Shown here piece by piece: positions 1-9,114 of a stretch of DNA of 64,000 nucleotides. Below the pieces are notes generated by a model that worked only from the letters and a program-made list of their open reading frames with translations, had not been told where the DNA came from and searched no databases. This stretch comes from Streptomyces abyssalis (GTDB lineage: Bacteria; Actinomycetota; Actinomycetes; Streptomycetales; Streptomycetaceae): positions 124,001 to 188,000 of the forward strand of contig NZ_LJGT01000040.1 in the NCBI RefSeq assembly GCF_001751365.1. Direction: 5' to 3'. The stretch's first letter is position 1. Each line of letters starts with the position of its first letter. Both the position numbers and the translations under genes were made by a program.

Positions 1-90
1 CAGTCGGCCGCGGCGGCGTGTTCCGTGGCCAGCGACCCCGGGCGCTCGCCCGCGGCTCGCACCGCGCCCGCGGGCTCGCGGCTCTCGTTT

Positions 91-170
91 GCCTCGACGC
101 CTCGACGCCTCGACGCCTCGACGCCTCGACGCCTCGACGCCTCGACGTCTCGACGCCTCGACGCCTCGGC
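91..170. repeat. 8-bp tandem repeat, ten copies
   Basis: Ten head-to-tail copies of GCCTCGAC run without a gap; copies 8 and 10 each carry one substitution. The unit length is not a multiple of three, so the array reads as the same Arg/Leu/Asp/Ala/Ser-rich peptide in several frames and produces false ORFs. It is best read as a non-coding microsatellite-like array upstream of the flavoprotein gene. Confidence 0.95.
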
Positions 171-843
171 GTCGGCCGTTCCGGGCCGGGTCCGGCGCCG
201 CCGCAGTCCGCATCCCTGCCGGTTGGCGGCAGTCCGCGTCGGCTGGAACGCCGGGGCCGGAACGCCGCGGCCGGAACGCCGCGGCCCGGACCCGCGGGCG
301 TTTATCGGCGGCCCGCACCGCGGCCGGCCCGGGCCGAAGCCCGGCGTGGCCCGCCGTCTGCGTCCCGTCGCCTGGCGCCGGCAGTCGACGCGACGGCAGT
401 CCGTCCGGGGCCGGAATGCCGCGGCCCGGACCCGCGGACGTTTGTCCTCGGCCCGCGCCGGAGCTGCGGCCCGCGGCTCGCGTATGACTCGGCCCCGACT
501 GCGTCGGCTGGCGGCAGTCCGCTGCGGCCGGAACCCGGAGGGCGTTGCGCGCGGCCCGCGGTCGGCCAGTCACCTCGCGGGCGTTGGCCCGCGGTCGGCA
601 GTGGGCGGCACGTCGGCCGTTCCGGGCCGGGTCCGGCGCGGCCCGCCGCCTGCGTCCGCGTCGCCTGGCGGCCCTCCGCCCGGGGCCGGACCCCCGGCCG
701 GAACCGCGGGCGCTTGCCCGCGGCCCGCACCGCAGCCCTGGGCCCGCGGCCAGCCGCCCCCGCATATCTCGGCGCCGCCCCGACGGCGCCCCCCGTACGG
801 CCCGGCCTTCCCGGCGGTGCGGGCAGGTGCGACGCTTTGCTGC
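171..843. other. GC-rich non-coding spacer with degenerate direct repeats
   Basis: No credible gene is visible. The stretch is built from diverged copies of short GC-rich blocks. One block, GGCCGTTCCGGGCCGGGTCC, occurs near 174 and again near 618. Another, around GCCGCGGCCCGGACCCGCGG, occurs near 269 and near 418. The long open frames here arise from base composition. The promoter of the downstream flavoprotein gene must lie at its 3' end, but I cannot point to a -35/-10 pair. Confidence 0.7.
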
Positions 844-2211
844 ATGAGCGAGTTGATCCAGCGGCTCAGGGACGGTCTGCCCGGGAGCGCCGTACTCACC
901 GACCCCGACGTGACCGGCTCCTACGCCCGCGACCAGGCCGACTTCTGCGAGGCCGGCACCCCCGCCGTCGTCGTGCTGCCGCGCACCGTGGAAGAGGTGC
1001 AGCACGTGATGCGCACGGCCACCGCCCTGCGCGTCCCCGTCGTGCCGCAGGGCGCCCGCACGGGGCTGTCGGGCGCCGCGAACGCCTCCGACGGCTGCAT
1101 CGTGCTCTCACTGATCCGCATGGACAAGATCCTGGAGATCAGCCCCGCCGACCGCATCGCCGTCGTCGAGCCGGGCGTCGTCAACGCCACGCTCTCCCGG
1201 GCTGTGGGTGAACACGGCCTCCACTACCCGCCGGACCCCAGCAGCTGGGAGCAGTGCACGATCGGCGGCAACATCGGCACGGCGGCGGGCGGTCTGTGCT
1301 GCGTGAAGTACGGGGTCACCGCCGAGTACGTACTCGGCCTCGACGTCGTGCTGGCCGACGGCCGATTGATGTCCACCGGCCGCCGCACGGCGAAGGGCGT
1401 CGCGGGTTACGACCTGACGCGGCTGTTCACCGGCTCCGAGGGCAGCCTCGGCATCGTCGTACGGGCCGTGCTGGCGCTGAAGCCCCAGCCACCCGGGCAG
1501 CTCGCGCTGGCCGCGGAGTTCCCCTCCGCGGCCGCGGCCGGCGAGGCCGTCAGCCGGATCATGGAGAGCGGCCACGTCCCGTCCCTGCTGGAGCTGATGG
1601 ACCGCACGACGCTGCGCGCGGTCAACGCGCTCAACGACATGGGACTGCCCGAGTCCACCGAGGCGCTCCTGCTCGCCGCCTTCGACACCGACGACCCCGG
1701 CGCCGACCTCGCCGCCGTGGGCGCGCTGTGCGAGGCCGCCGGCGCGAGCCAGGTCGTACCGGCCGAGACGAAGGCCGAGTCGGAGCTGCTGCTCCAGGCC
1801 CGGCGCAGCGTCCACTGGGCCCTGGAGGCCCTGCCGGGCACGACGATGATCGACGACGTGTGCGTGCCGCGTACGAAGCTGGCCGAAATGCTGGAGGGCA
1901 CCGCGGCCATCAGCGAGAAGTACGGGCTGACGATCGGTGTCTGCGCACACGCCGGCGACGGAAACACCCACCCCACCGTCTGCTTCGACCCGGACGACGA
2001 GGACGAGACGCGCCGCGCCCGTGAGGCCTTCGACGCCATCATGGCCCTCGGCCTCGAACTGGGCGGCACCATCACCGGCGAACACGGTGTGGGAGTCCTC
2101 AAGAAGGAGTGGCTTGCCCGCGAACTCGGCCCGGTCGGGCTGGAGTTGCAGCGCAGGATCAAGGAAGTCTTCGATCCGCTGGGCCTGCTGAACCCGGGCA
2201 AGCTCTTCTGA
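844..2211 (+). CDS. FAD-linked oxidase, glycolate oxidase GlcD / D-lactate dehydrogenase type
   Basis: A 455-residue flavoprotein of the PCMH/VAO superfamily that oxidises a 2-hydroxy acid such as glycolate or D-lactate to the 2-oxo acid. An N-terminal FAD-binding_4 domain (about residues 35-175) is seen as the VVLPRTVEEVQ and GGNIGTAAGG motifs. The C-terminal cap carries HAGDGNTHP and GEHGVG, the usual GlcD-type substrate and FAD-contact motifs, and ends in the family-typical LLNPGKLF. The frame stays open far upstream through repeats, so I place the start at the ATG directly before MSELIQRL, where family homology begins. No iron-sulfur subunit gene is adjacent, so it is likely a single-subunit enzyme. 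Exact substrate is unknown. Confidence 0.9.
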   Translation: MSELIQRLRDGLPGSAVLTDPDVTGSYARDQADFCEAGTPAVVVLPRTVEEVQHVMRTATALRVPVVPQGARTGLSGAANASDGCIVLSLIRMDKILEISPADRIAVVEPGVVNATLSRAVGEHGLHYPPDPSSWEQCTIGGNIGTAAGGLCCVKYGVTAEYVLGLDVVLADGRLMSTGRRTAKGVAGYDLTRLFTGSEGSLGIVVRAVLALKPQPPGQLALAAEFPSAAAAGEAVSRIMESGHVPSLLELMDRTTLRAVNALNDMGLPESTEALLLAAFDTDDPGADLAAVGALCEAAGASQVVPAETKAESELLLQARRSVHWALEALPGTTMIDDVCVPRTKLAEMLEGTAAISEKYGLTIGVCAHAGDGNTHPTVCFDPDDEDETRRAREAFDAIMALGLELGGTITGEHGVGVLKKEWLARELGPVGLELQRRIKEVFDPLGLLNPGKLF

Positions 2212-2326
2212 GCCGCTCCGGGCGCGGTGTGCGTCGCGGGGCGGCCCGCCGCGCAACTCGGCGCGGTGCGGGAGAAGTTCACGCTCGACGCAGATTCGCC
2301 GGATCGGGTGAAAGGCGGAGGGAAAA

Positions 2327-2812
2327 TCAGCCTGACGTCTCGGCGTCGCCCGCCTCTTCGGGCTGTCCGGGATCGGTGAGACAGACGCCGCCTTCGCCGC
2401 GGCCGGCGCTCAGCAGTTCCGCCAACGCCGCGTCCATGCCGAGCACTTCGCCCTCCGCGCCCGCGGGCACGGCCCGCAGGGTGCGTTCCAGCCAGCCGGA
2501 GACGGCACCCGCCGGAGTCTCCAGCAGGGCGTCGCCGTCCGGGGACGAGAGCGCGACGCAGATCACGTCGCGGTCGCCCACCTTCGCCGGCCACACCCGC
2601 ACGTCCCCTTCGCCGCACGGGCGGAAGACGCCCTCGACGAGCAGTTCACGCGCGAAGGTCCAGGTGACGGGCGCACCCGGGCCGACGTGGAAGGCGATGT
2701 GCACGGCGTAGGGATCTTCCGCGCGGTAATTGAGGCAGGCCTGCACGGGCAGGCTGTGCTGGGGCGAGAGCACAAGCCGGATCTCGAGCTCGCATTTGAC
2801 GAGGAGGTTCAT
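2327..2812 (-). CDS. ssgG: SsgA-like sporulation/cell-division regulator (SALP)
   Basis: A 161-residue member of the SsgA/SsgB family, found only in morphologically complex actinomycetes; SALPs position septa and control wall synthesis during sporulation. Family hallmarks are visible: a short N-terminal strand, then DPYAVHIAFH at about residues 33-42, the RELLVEGVFRPCGEGDVRVWP block and the ALSSPDGDALLE block. The start is the ATG of MNLLVKCELE, preceded by the RBS-like AAAGGGCGG; the longer open frame upstream is not family-like. A 27-bp repeat containing GACAC lies about 160 bp upstream. The symbol ssgG rests on remembered synteny with S. coelicolor SCO2924 and is less certain than the family call. 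Confidence 0.88.
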   Translation of the reverse strand: MNLLVKCELEIRLVLSPQHSLPVQACLNYRAEDPYAVHIAFHVGPGAPVTWTFARELLVEGVFRPCGEGDVRVWPAKVGDRDVICVALSSPDGDALLETPAGAVSGWLERTLRAVPAGAEGEVLGMDAALAELLSAGRGEGGVCLTDPGQPEEAGDAETSG

Positions 2813-2970
2813 CGGACCGCCCTTTCGTGATCCCGTGATCAGTCGCGCAGCCTGTGGTGGCGTGCACTGAAGAGGGCCCAGGCCGTGGCCGGTTACGCGT
2901 ATGGCGTCATTCTCCCTCCGGAGAGGGCATATGCGTCCAGTCCTGCGGGGGCGAGTCGTCCGTCCCGCCC

Positions 2971-2997
2971 GGTAGACGTGGACACTACGCCTCACGG
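2971..2997 (+). promoter_or_regulatory. 27-bp direct repeat, copy 1 (contains GACAC)
   Basis: The sequence shared with copy 2 is GGTAGAYGTGGACACTACG followed by two variable bases and TCACGG; three of 27 positions differ. GACAC is the core recognition element reported for the developmental regulator WhiA, so a link to sporulation control of the adjacent SsgA-like gene is possible, but a 5-mer is weak evidence. Confidence 0.5.
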
Positions 2998-3257
2998 TTC
3001 CGCCGCGCCGGTCAACTGCCGAGTAGCTCCGCGGGAGTCGGACGGACGCCGGCGCGGTGCCGTCCGTCAGGGCGTGTCCGGCACACCCCGCCCGCGGGGG
3101 CGGGCCTCGCCCGGGACGCCGGGCGGACAGGGGCTTTTCACGCTTTCCGCCCGGCCCGTGCCGTGGGCCGGTACGCGGTACGGGCGTCCCCGCGTCATTC
3201 TTCGTCCGCGAAGTGCCCGTGGGCGCCGGTGGGGTGGGCAAGTTGTCGGCCCTGTCT

Positions 3258-3284
3258 GGTAGATGTGGACACTACGATTCACGG
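3258..3284 (+). promoter_or_regulatory. 27-bp direct repeat, copy 2 (contains GACAC)
   Basis: This is the second copy of the element, 287 bp from the first in the same orientation and about 80 bp upstream of the RDD-protein start. Similarity extends about 20 bp to the 5' side, suggesting that a whole promoter/operator block was duplicated. Confidence 0.5.
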
Positions 3285-3362
3285 ATGCTCCCTCTGGTTC
3301 TCCGCGGAGCACGTAAGCCACAAGACGACACAACGGTCGAACAGATACGGGACCTGGACAAT

Positions 3363-5111
3363 ATGAGCGCGCCCCTCTCTGGATCCTCCGGCGGCAGCCC
3401 CGCCCCTGGCTTCTATCCGGATCCGTCCATCCCCGGCTACATCCGCTACTGGAACGGCTCCTCGTGGGTGCCCGGCACCAGCCGCCCCGAGCCGGAAGAG
3501 GGCGAGGAGATGCCCACGCCGCCGTCCGCGGCCGCGGCCTCCTCGGCGGTCACGCCGCCCACCTGGGAAGAGCCCGCTCCGGCGGAGGAGACCGGGCCGG
3601 TCTTCCTCGACGAGGAGGCGGCGAGCGGACCCGGTCCCGAGGCCCAGGTCCCCGCCGCGCGCAGCGGCGACCCGTCGCTTCCCGAGGTGCGTCCGCGGGG
3701 CGAGGTCGCGCCCGCCGGGCCCATCGACTGGGACGACCCCAGCAGGCTGTACGGGCAGAGCCCCGAGCCGGCATCCGCCTGGCAGGCCGACGTCTCGCGG
3801 CAGACGGGCTTCGCCGGACAGAGCGAGGAGCGGATCTCGTGGGGCCGTGGCGAGAGCGGCGGCGAGCCGGGCCCCGAGAGCCCGGCGGCCGCCCCGGGTG
3901 CCGCGGCCGACCCTCGCGGCGGCTGGGGAAGGCCGGAGGAGGAGAGCGCACAGGGGCGTACGGACGCCGGTGCGGGCGCCGCGGGCGCTGCAGGCACGGG
4001 ATCACCGGGATCACCGGGCTCCGCGGGTTCGCCCGGATCACCGCCCCGCGAGGGCACGTTCCAGATGCGCGCCATGAGCCCCGAGGCGCTCAGGCAGGCG
4101 GCTCAGCAGGCGCGCGGTGCGGACGGCACCGCCTCCGGGGCGCAGCCCGATCACACCGTCGGGCTGCGCCGCTCGGACGTGGCACCGCCGGACGCGGGCG
4201 GACAGCCCCCGTCAGCGCCCTCGGCGCCGCCCGCACAGTCCGCCGCCCCGGCCCCCTCGGTGCCCGGCCAGGGCCGGCCCGCGCAGCCGCAGGCCCCGGT
4301 CCAGCCACAGGCTCCGGACCAGGCGCAGCCGGTCCAGCCGCAGGCTCCCGGCCAGGGAGCTTCCGGCGGGGGCGCAGCACATGCGTTCCAGCAGGCGCCG
4401 CCCGCCGTCCCGCAGCAGAGCGCCCCGGCACAGCAGCAGCCCGCCGCCCCGGGTGCCGCGCAGCCCTCGTGGGCCCAGCAGGTCCACGACCTGGCAGGCG
4501 GTGGCGCCCGCGAAGGCGGCCAGGACGCGCACGGTGCCCCCGGTCCGGACGCGGTGATGCCCTGGCGTCCGCCGCCGGGCGCGGACCCGTTCTCCCAGGC
4601 CGCCCAGGAGGCGCGGCCCGCCGCCCTGGGCAAGCGTTTCGGTGCCCGCCTGGTCGACGGCTCGCTCACCGCGGCCGTGGCCGTGGCCGTCGCCTACCCG
4701 TTCGCGGGCAAGGCCGTCGATCATGTGCAGGCGAAGATCGACGCCGTCCGGGATGCCGGCGAGACCAAGACGGTCTGGCTGATCGACGGCACGACCGGCG
4801 GCTATCTCGCCGTCGTCCTCGGCGCCCTGCTCCTCTTCGGCCTGCTGTACGAGGTGCTCCCGACCGGACGGTGGGGCCGCACCCTCGGTAAGAAGCTGTT
4901 CGGGCTGCGGGTGCTGACCATGGAGCAGCAGGACAAGCCGGGCTTCGGCGGCGCGCTGCTGCGCTGGCTCACGTACGGCGTGCTGTCGGCCCTGGTGATC
5001 GGCGTGCTCAACGTCCTGTGGTGCGTCTTCGACCGGCCCTGGCGCCAGTGCTGGCACGACAAGCTGGCGGGCACCTTCGTCTCCAAGGACTCGGGCCAGA
5101 TCCGCCTCTGA
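3363..5111 (+). CDS. DUF2510 and RDD-family membrane protein
   Basis: 582 residues in three parts. Residues about 15-40 form a DUF2510 motif (PGFYPDPSIPGYIRYWNGSSW). Residues about 45-420 are low complexity, rich in Pro, Ala, Gln, Gly and acidic residues. The C-terminal 150 residues form an RDD domain starting at GKRFGARLVDG, with about three membrane helices and the conserved GRTLGKKLFGLRVL and WHDKLAGTFV segments. RDD proteins are membrane proteins of uncertain function, some linked to ion exchange. The start ATG is the first that precedes the DUF2510 motif. A second RDD gene follows on the same strand after 96 bp. Confidence 0.9.
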   Translation: MSAPLSGSSGGSPAPGFYPDPSIPGYIRYWNGSSWVPGTSRPEPEEGEEMPTPPSAAAASSAVTPPTWEEPAPAEETGPVFLDEEAASGPGPEAQVPAARSGDPSLPEVRPRGEVAPAGPIDWDDPSRLYGQSPEPASAWQADVSRQTGFAGQSEERISWGRGESGGEPGPESPAAAPGAAADPRGGWGRPEEESAQGRTDAGAGAAGAAGTGSPGSPGSAGSPGSPPREGTFQMRAMSPEALRQAAQQARGADGTASGAQPDHTVGLRRSDVAPPDAGGQPPSAPSAPPAQSAAPAPSVPGQGRPAQPQAPVQPQAPDQAQPVQPQAPGQGASGGGAAHAFQQAPPAVPQQSAPAQQQPAAPGAAQPSWAQQVHDLAGGGAREGGQDAHGAPGPDAVMPWRPPPGADPFSQAAQEARPAALGKRFGARLVDGSLTAAVAVAVAYPFAGKAVDHVQAKIDAVRDAGETKTVWLIDGTTGGYLAVVLGALLLFGLLYEVLPTGRWGRTLGKKLFGLRVLTMEQQDKPGFGGALLRWLTYGVLSALVIGVLNVLWCVFDRPWRQCWHDKLAGTFVSKDSGQIRL

Positions 5112-5207
5112 GGAGCCCCCGAGGAAGTACGGGCACCCGCCCGGCGGCCGTCACCCCGATGACGCCCGCCGGGTGCGAGGTGACGCGGGCCGCGTTCCAC
5201 TCGGCCC

Positions 5208-5888
5208 ATGAGTACGGATCAGCCGAGCAACGACCCGTTCCGCAAGCAGGGCCCGTCCGGGGAGGGGAACGAGCCGCCCTCCTACGGCGACTCCGCCGGT
5301 CCGTACGGCACTCCGCCCCCGCCGTCCGGCGGCCAGGGCGAGGACCCGTACGGCGGCGGTCCGTACGGCGGCGCGGGCGGTCCGTACGGCAGCGGTCCGT
5401 ACGCCTCGAACCCGTACGGGGACATGGCCGGCGCCGCCGACCCGCTGGCCGGCATGGCGCCGCTCGCCTCCCGTGGCAAGCGGCTGCTGGCGCGGATCAT
5501 CGACGCGCTGCTGATCGGAATCCCCATCGGTCTCATCATGGGGTTCGCGCAAGGCGGTTGGGCAACGGACGACAGCGGGCGTACGTTCGGCCAGCAGGCC
5601 GTCTACACCCTCGTCTACCTCGTCTACGAGGCGCTGATGCTCAGCAACTCCGGGCAGACGGTGGGCAAGAAGCTGATGCGGATCAGGGTGGCCGTACTCG
5701 CCGACGGCACGGTGCCGCGCGGAGCCCCGGCCTGGATCCGCTCGCTCGTCTACCACTTGCCGCCGCTGGTGCCCTGCGTCGGCTTCATCTTCTGGCTCGC
5801 GAACGTGCTGTTCTGCACGTGGGACAAGCCCTACCGGCAGTGCCTGCACGACAAGGCGGTGAAGACCGTGGTCGTCGCCACCGACTGA
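5208..5888 (+). CDS. RDD-family membrane protein
   Basis: 226 residues. The first 75 are a Gly/Pro/Tyr-rich tail with PYGG-type repeats, typical of actinobacterial cell-envelope proteins. The rest is an RDD domain (GKRLLARIIDALLIGIPIG) with three hydrophobic helices and a conserved end, WDKPYRQCLHDKAVKTVVV. It lies directly after a larger RDD gene and the two are probably co-transcribed paralogues. Function is unknown beyond membrane location. Confidence 0.88.
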   Translation: MSTDQPSNDPFRKQGPSGEGNEPPSYGDSAGPYGTPPPPSGGQGEDPYGGGPYGGAGGPYGSGPYASNPYGDMAGAADPLAGMAPLASRGKRLLARIIDALLIGIPIGLIMGFAQGGWATDDSGRTFGQQAVYTLVYLVYEALMLSNSGQTVGKKLMRIRVAVLADGTVPRGAPAWIRSLVYHLPPLVPCVGFIFWLANVLFCTWDKPYRQCLHDKAVKTVVVATD

Positions 5889-5966
5889 CCGGACGGAGCA
5901 CGGACGGGCCGCGCACAGAAGGGAATCGGGAACCGGGCGCCGGCGAATCCGCCGGCGCGCCGCCGG

Positions 5967-6284
5967 TCAGGAGCGCAGCGAGGGCTCCGCCACGCGCCTC
6001 GTGGCCCGCCCCGCGGCACCGTCGTGCCGCGCGTGGATGCGGGAGGCCGAGGAGGTCCGTGCCCGCACCGCTCCCGCGCGTGCACGCGAGTCGCCGTGTA
6101 CGCGACGGGCCGTCTGCAATCCTGGAACCGTGAGTGCCACCAGCACACCGACCGCCAGTGCGCCCACGGCGATCAGCGCGACTCCCGGCCCTGACTGGAC
6201 ACGGGAGAGCAGCAGCATCGCGAGGGTCGAGCAGACGACGGTGGCCGAACCGTAGGCAAGCTGTGCGGGGGTCGGACGCGGCAT
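5967..6284 (-). CDS. Small two-helix membrane protein
   Basis: 105 residues beginning MPRPTPAQLAYG, with two hydrophobic helices (about residues 9-28 and 33-53) and an Arg-rich, presumably cytoplasmic tail. I prefer this ATG over a longer upstream frame because GAGGA lies about ten bases upstream and the hydrophobic domain starts at once. It looks like a conserved hypothetical actinobacterial membrane protein. It diverges from the secreted protease gene. Confidence 0.7.
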   Translation of the reverse strand: MPRPTPAQLAYGSATVVCSTLAMLLLSRVQSGPGVALIAVGALAVGVLVALTVPGLQTARRVHGDSRARAGAVRARTSSASRIHARHDGAAGRATRRVAEPSLRS

Positions 6285-6595
6285 GGCGTGATCCGTCCTC
6301 GGGAGACGTGTCGGGGGTGGGGCCGTCGGTCGAGCCGGTTCGAAGGCACCGGGTGCCCGTCGAACGACTCTACGGTCCGGGATTCCCGGACGGACACCAC
6401 GGTAAGCGTGAGCCGGGACACGTCGAAGTCGCACAGGGGGCGCACGGACGCACAGCGGCTGATCGTCCCAACTGACAGAGGCACACCGCCGGTTGCGTAC
6501 GCAGCACGAATCTGCGTATCAGGGTCTGTCTTTTCTCACTCCGCTGCTGTCAAATACCTCTGTCCACACACTCCACAGGGGAGGGCACCTCAGAG
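6285..6595. other. Divergent promoter region of membrane protein and M6 protease
   Basis: About 310 bp without a gene. It contains a perfect 17-bp palindrome (6375-6391) and a moderately AT-rich stretch from 6515 to 6580 that probably carries the protease promoter. GGGGAGGG lies about a dozen bases before the protease GTG. Confidence 0.5.
6375..6391. promoter_or_regulatory. Perfect 8+1+8 palindrome, candidate operator
   Basis: GTCCGGGA, one base, then TCCCGGAC. It lies about 90 bp upstream of the small membrane-protein start and about 200 bp upstream of the protease start. Arm length and position suit a dimeric repressor. No regulator gene is adjacent, so the binding protein is unknown. Confidence 0.4.
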
Positions 6596-8983
6596 GTGAA
6601 CGGCAGACGGAGATCCAAAAGATCGAGGGCAGGAGCGCTGACGATAGCCGTCGCTGCGCTCGGTGCGACCGCACTCATACCCGCGAGCGCGGCACAGGCA
6701 CAGCAGGCGCAGTCACCCGCGGCCAAGTCGGCACACCCCGCACCGCAGTCCGCGGCGGCTCAGCCCGGTGCCCCCGGGGGCGCGCACGGGCACAGCGAGG
6801 ACAACCTTCCGGGCCCGTTCGACAAGGAGCGGGACAAGCAACGTCAGGCGGCCCTGCAGCAGTTGGCACAGGGTGACGCCAAGACGGTCCAGCGCAAGGG
6901 CTCCGAGGTCGTCAAGCTCGACAACGGCAAGTACGTCGAGCTGGCGAGGCAGAAGACGGACAAGATCTTCACCATCCTCGTGGAGTTCGGCGACAAGGTC
7001 GACGAGGAGTACGGCGGCGACCCCGGCCCCGTACACAACAAGATCCCCAAACCGGACCGCAAGAAGGACAACTCGACGTTCTGGAAGAAGGACTTCAACA
7101 GGGAGCACTTCCAGAAGCTCTACTTCTCGGACAGGACCGAGGACTCGGTCAAGAGCTACTACGAGAAGCAGTCCTCCGGCCGCTACTCCGTCGACGGCAC
7201 CGTCTCCGACTGGGTCAAGGTCGACTACAACGAGGCCCGTTACGGCTCCAACTACTGCGGCGACTCCAACTGCCCGACCGTGTGGGACGCCATCCGCGAC
7301 GGCGTCGAGAAGTGGGTCGAGGCGCAGAAGGCCGCCGGCAAGACCGAGGAGGAGATCGCCGCCGCGGTAGCGGAGTACGACAAGTGGGACCGCTACGACT
7401 TCGACGAGGACGGCGACTTCAACGAGTCCGACGGCTACATCGACCACTTCCAGTTCGTGCACGCCGGTGAGGACGAGTCCGCGGGCGGCGGCGCCCAGGG
7501 CGAGGACGCCATCTGGGCGCACCGCTGGTACGCGTACGGCAGCGACGCCGGCAGGACCGGTCCCGAGGAGAACAAGGCCGGCGGCACCGAGATCGGCGAC
7601 AGCGGCATCTGGGTCGGCGACTACACGGCGCAGCCGGAGAACGGCGGACTGGGCGTCTTCGTCCACGAGTACGGACACGACCTGGGCCTGCCCGACCACT
7701 ACGACACCACCGGCGGGGGTGAGAACTCCGTCGGCTTCTGGTCGATCATGTCCGTGGGCTCCTGGCTCAACAAGGGCAAGGACGCCATCGGCGACTCCGC
7801 CGGCGACATGAACGCCTGGGACAAGCTCCAACTCGGCTGGCTGGACTACGACAAGGCCAAGGCGGCCACCAAGTCGAAGCACACGCTGGGCACGCACTCG
7901 TACCAGACCAAGAAGAAGCAGGCTCTGATCGTCGAGTTGCCCGAGAAGGACGTCACCACCACCATCACCAAGCCCGCGGAGGGCGAGAAGCAGTGGTGGA
8001 GCGGCAGTGGCGACGATCTGCGCAACACCCTCTCCCGCAGCGTGGATCTGACGGGCAAGTCCAAGGCGTCGCTGGACCTTCGGGGCTGGTGGGACATCGA
8101 GGAGAACTACGACTTCCTCTACACCGAGGTCTCCGAGGACGGCGGCGAGAACTGGCGGCCGGTCGACGGCACGGCCGACGGCAAGCCCATCCCGCGCGAC
8201 GGCAGCGACCAGCCGGGGCTCACCGGGGTGTCGGAGTCGTACCGCGATCTCTCCTTCCCCCTCGACGAGTTCGCGGGGAAGAAGATTGATGTTCGCTTCC
8301 GCTATCTGACGGATGGTGGGGTCGCCCAGAAGGGCTTCGCCGCGGACGCGATGAGCGTCACCGCGGACGGCGAGAAGGTCTTCGAGGACGGCGCCGAGGG
8401 CGAGGACGACAACGGCTGGGAGAAGAAGGGCTTCTCGCGCATCGGGGAGTCCTTCACGAAGGCCTACCCGCAGTTCTACATCGCTGAGAACCGCAACCAC
8501 GCCTCGTACGACAAGGCCCTGAAGTACGGCCCGTACAACTTCGGTTGGGCCTCCACGAAGCCCGACTGGGTCGAGCGCTACGCGTACCAGAAGGGGATGC
8601 TCGTCTGGCTCTGGGACACCTCTCAGCTGGACAACAACGTCTCCGCGCACCCGGGCGAGGGCCTGATCCTGCCGGTGGACTCGCACGCGAAACCGGAGAA
8701 GTGGTCGGACGGCAAGCCGCTGCGCAACCGCATGCAGGCCTACGACTCCACCTTCGGCAAATTCGCCACGAAGGGGATCACTCTTCACAATGACGGCAAA
8801 GCGGTGAGGGTCAAGCCGAAGAAGGGTGTTTCCGTCTTCGACGATCGCAAGGGGACGTACTGGTACGAATCGAACCCGACACAGAGTGTCAAGGTTCCGG
8901 ACACCAACACCCAGATCAAGATCGTGAAGCAGTCCCGCTCGGGTAAGACGATCACCCTCCAAGTGAGACCTTCCACAAATTAA
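6596..8983 (+). CDS. Secreted M6-family metalloprotease (immune inhibitor A type)
   Basis: 795 residues. A basic N-terminus and hydrophobic core ending ASAAQA (about residue 35) form a Sec signal peptide, followed by a propeptide-like region. The peptidase M6 domain contains the zinc site HEYGHDLGLPDHYD at about residues 357-370; the first two His are ligands and Glu is catalytic. The distal third has beta-rich segments such as LDLRGWWDIEENYDFLYTEV, matching the MAM/VEG-like accessory domain of InhA proteins. The GTG start follows a GGGGAGGG ribosome site. It is predicted to act outside the cell as a protein-degrading exoenzyme. A second M6-like gene begins at 63248. Confidence 0.93.
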   Translation: MNGRRRSKRSRAGALTIAVAALGATALIPASAAQAQQAQSPAAKSAHPAPQSAAAQPGAPGGAHGHSEDNLPGPFDKERDKQRQAALQQLAQGDAKTVQRKGSEVVKLDNGKYVELARQKTDKIFTILVEFGDKVDEEYGGDPGPVHNKIPKPDRKKDNSTFWKKDFNREHFQKLYFSDRTEDSVKSYYEKQSSGRYSVDGTVSDWVKVDYNEARYGSNYCGDSNCPTVWDAIRDGVEKWVEAQKAAGKTEEEIAAAVAEYDKWDRYDFDEDGDFNESDGYIDHFQFVHAGEDESAGGGAQGEDAIWAHRWYAYGSDAGRTGPEENKAGGTEIGDSGIWVGDYTAQPENGGLGVFVHEYGHDLGLPDHYDTTGGGENSVGFWSIMSVGSWLNKGKDAIGDSAGDMNAWDKLQLGWLDYDKAKAATKSKHTLGTHSYQTKKKQALIVELPEKDVTTTITKPAEGEKQWWSGSGDDLRNTLSRSVDLTGKSKASLDLRGWWDIEENYDFLYTEVSEDGGENWRPVDGTADGKPIPRDGSDQPGLTGVSESYRDLSFPLDEFAGKKIDVRFRYLTDGGVAQKGFAADAMSVTADGEKVFEDGAEGEDDNGWEKKGFSRIGESFTKAYPQFYIAENRNHASYDKALKYGPYNFGWASTKPDWVERYAYQKGMLVWLWDTSQLDNNVSAHPGEGLILPVDSHAKPEKWSDGKPLRNRMQAYDSTFGKFATKGITLHNDGKAVRVKPKKGVSVFDDRKGTYWYESNPTQSVKVPDTNTQIKIVKQSRSGKTITLQVRPSTN

Positions 8984-9008
8984 TTTGCATCGTTGCAGGT
9001 CAAAACAT

Positions 9009-9045
9009 GATCGGCCGTTGACCCCCTGGCGGGCAGCGGCCGATC
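9009..9045 (+). terminator. Hairpin terminator after M6 protease
   Basis: A 12-bp stem (GATCGGCCGTTG with CAGCGGCCGATC, one G-U pair) closes a 13-nt loop 25 bp after the protease stop. The downstream tract GCGTTT is only weakly T-rich, as is usual for Streptomyces terminators. Confidence 0.65.
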
Positions 9046-9114
9046 GCGTTTAGATGCGTTGTACGGGCCTCTTCGGAGGTCCACCGGAACAGTCTCGCGG
9101 GGGTGTTGTTGATC

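Larger units (their letters stand above)
2813..3362. other. Divergent intergenic region between SsgA-like and RDD genes
   Basis: 550 bp without a credible gene. It holds the promoters of the minus-strand SsgA-like gene and the plus-strand RDD gene, and two near-identical 27-bp direct repeats at 2971-2997 and 3258-3284. GC-rich inverted segments lie around 3090-3130. I could not assign consensus -35/-10 boxes. Confidence 0.6.

Noticed and set aside
18-1211. Long open frames through the first 840 bases, including one fused to the flavoprotein gene
   Set aside because: They are translations of an 8-bp repeat and GC-rich duplications (Arg/Pro/Ala only). Family homology starts at the ATG at 844.
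6713-8962. 749-codon frame opposite the M6 protease
   Set aside because: Antisense shadow caused by third-position GC; Val/Leu/Asp/Gly-biased product without any family motif, while the plus strand encodes a complete protease.
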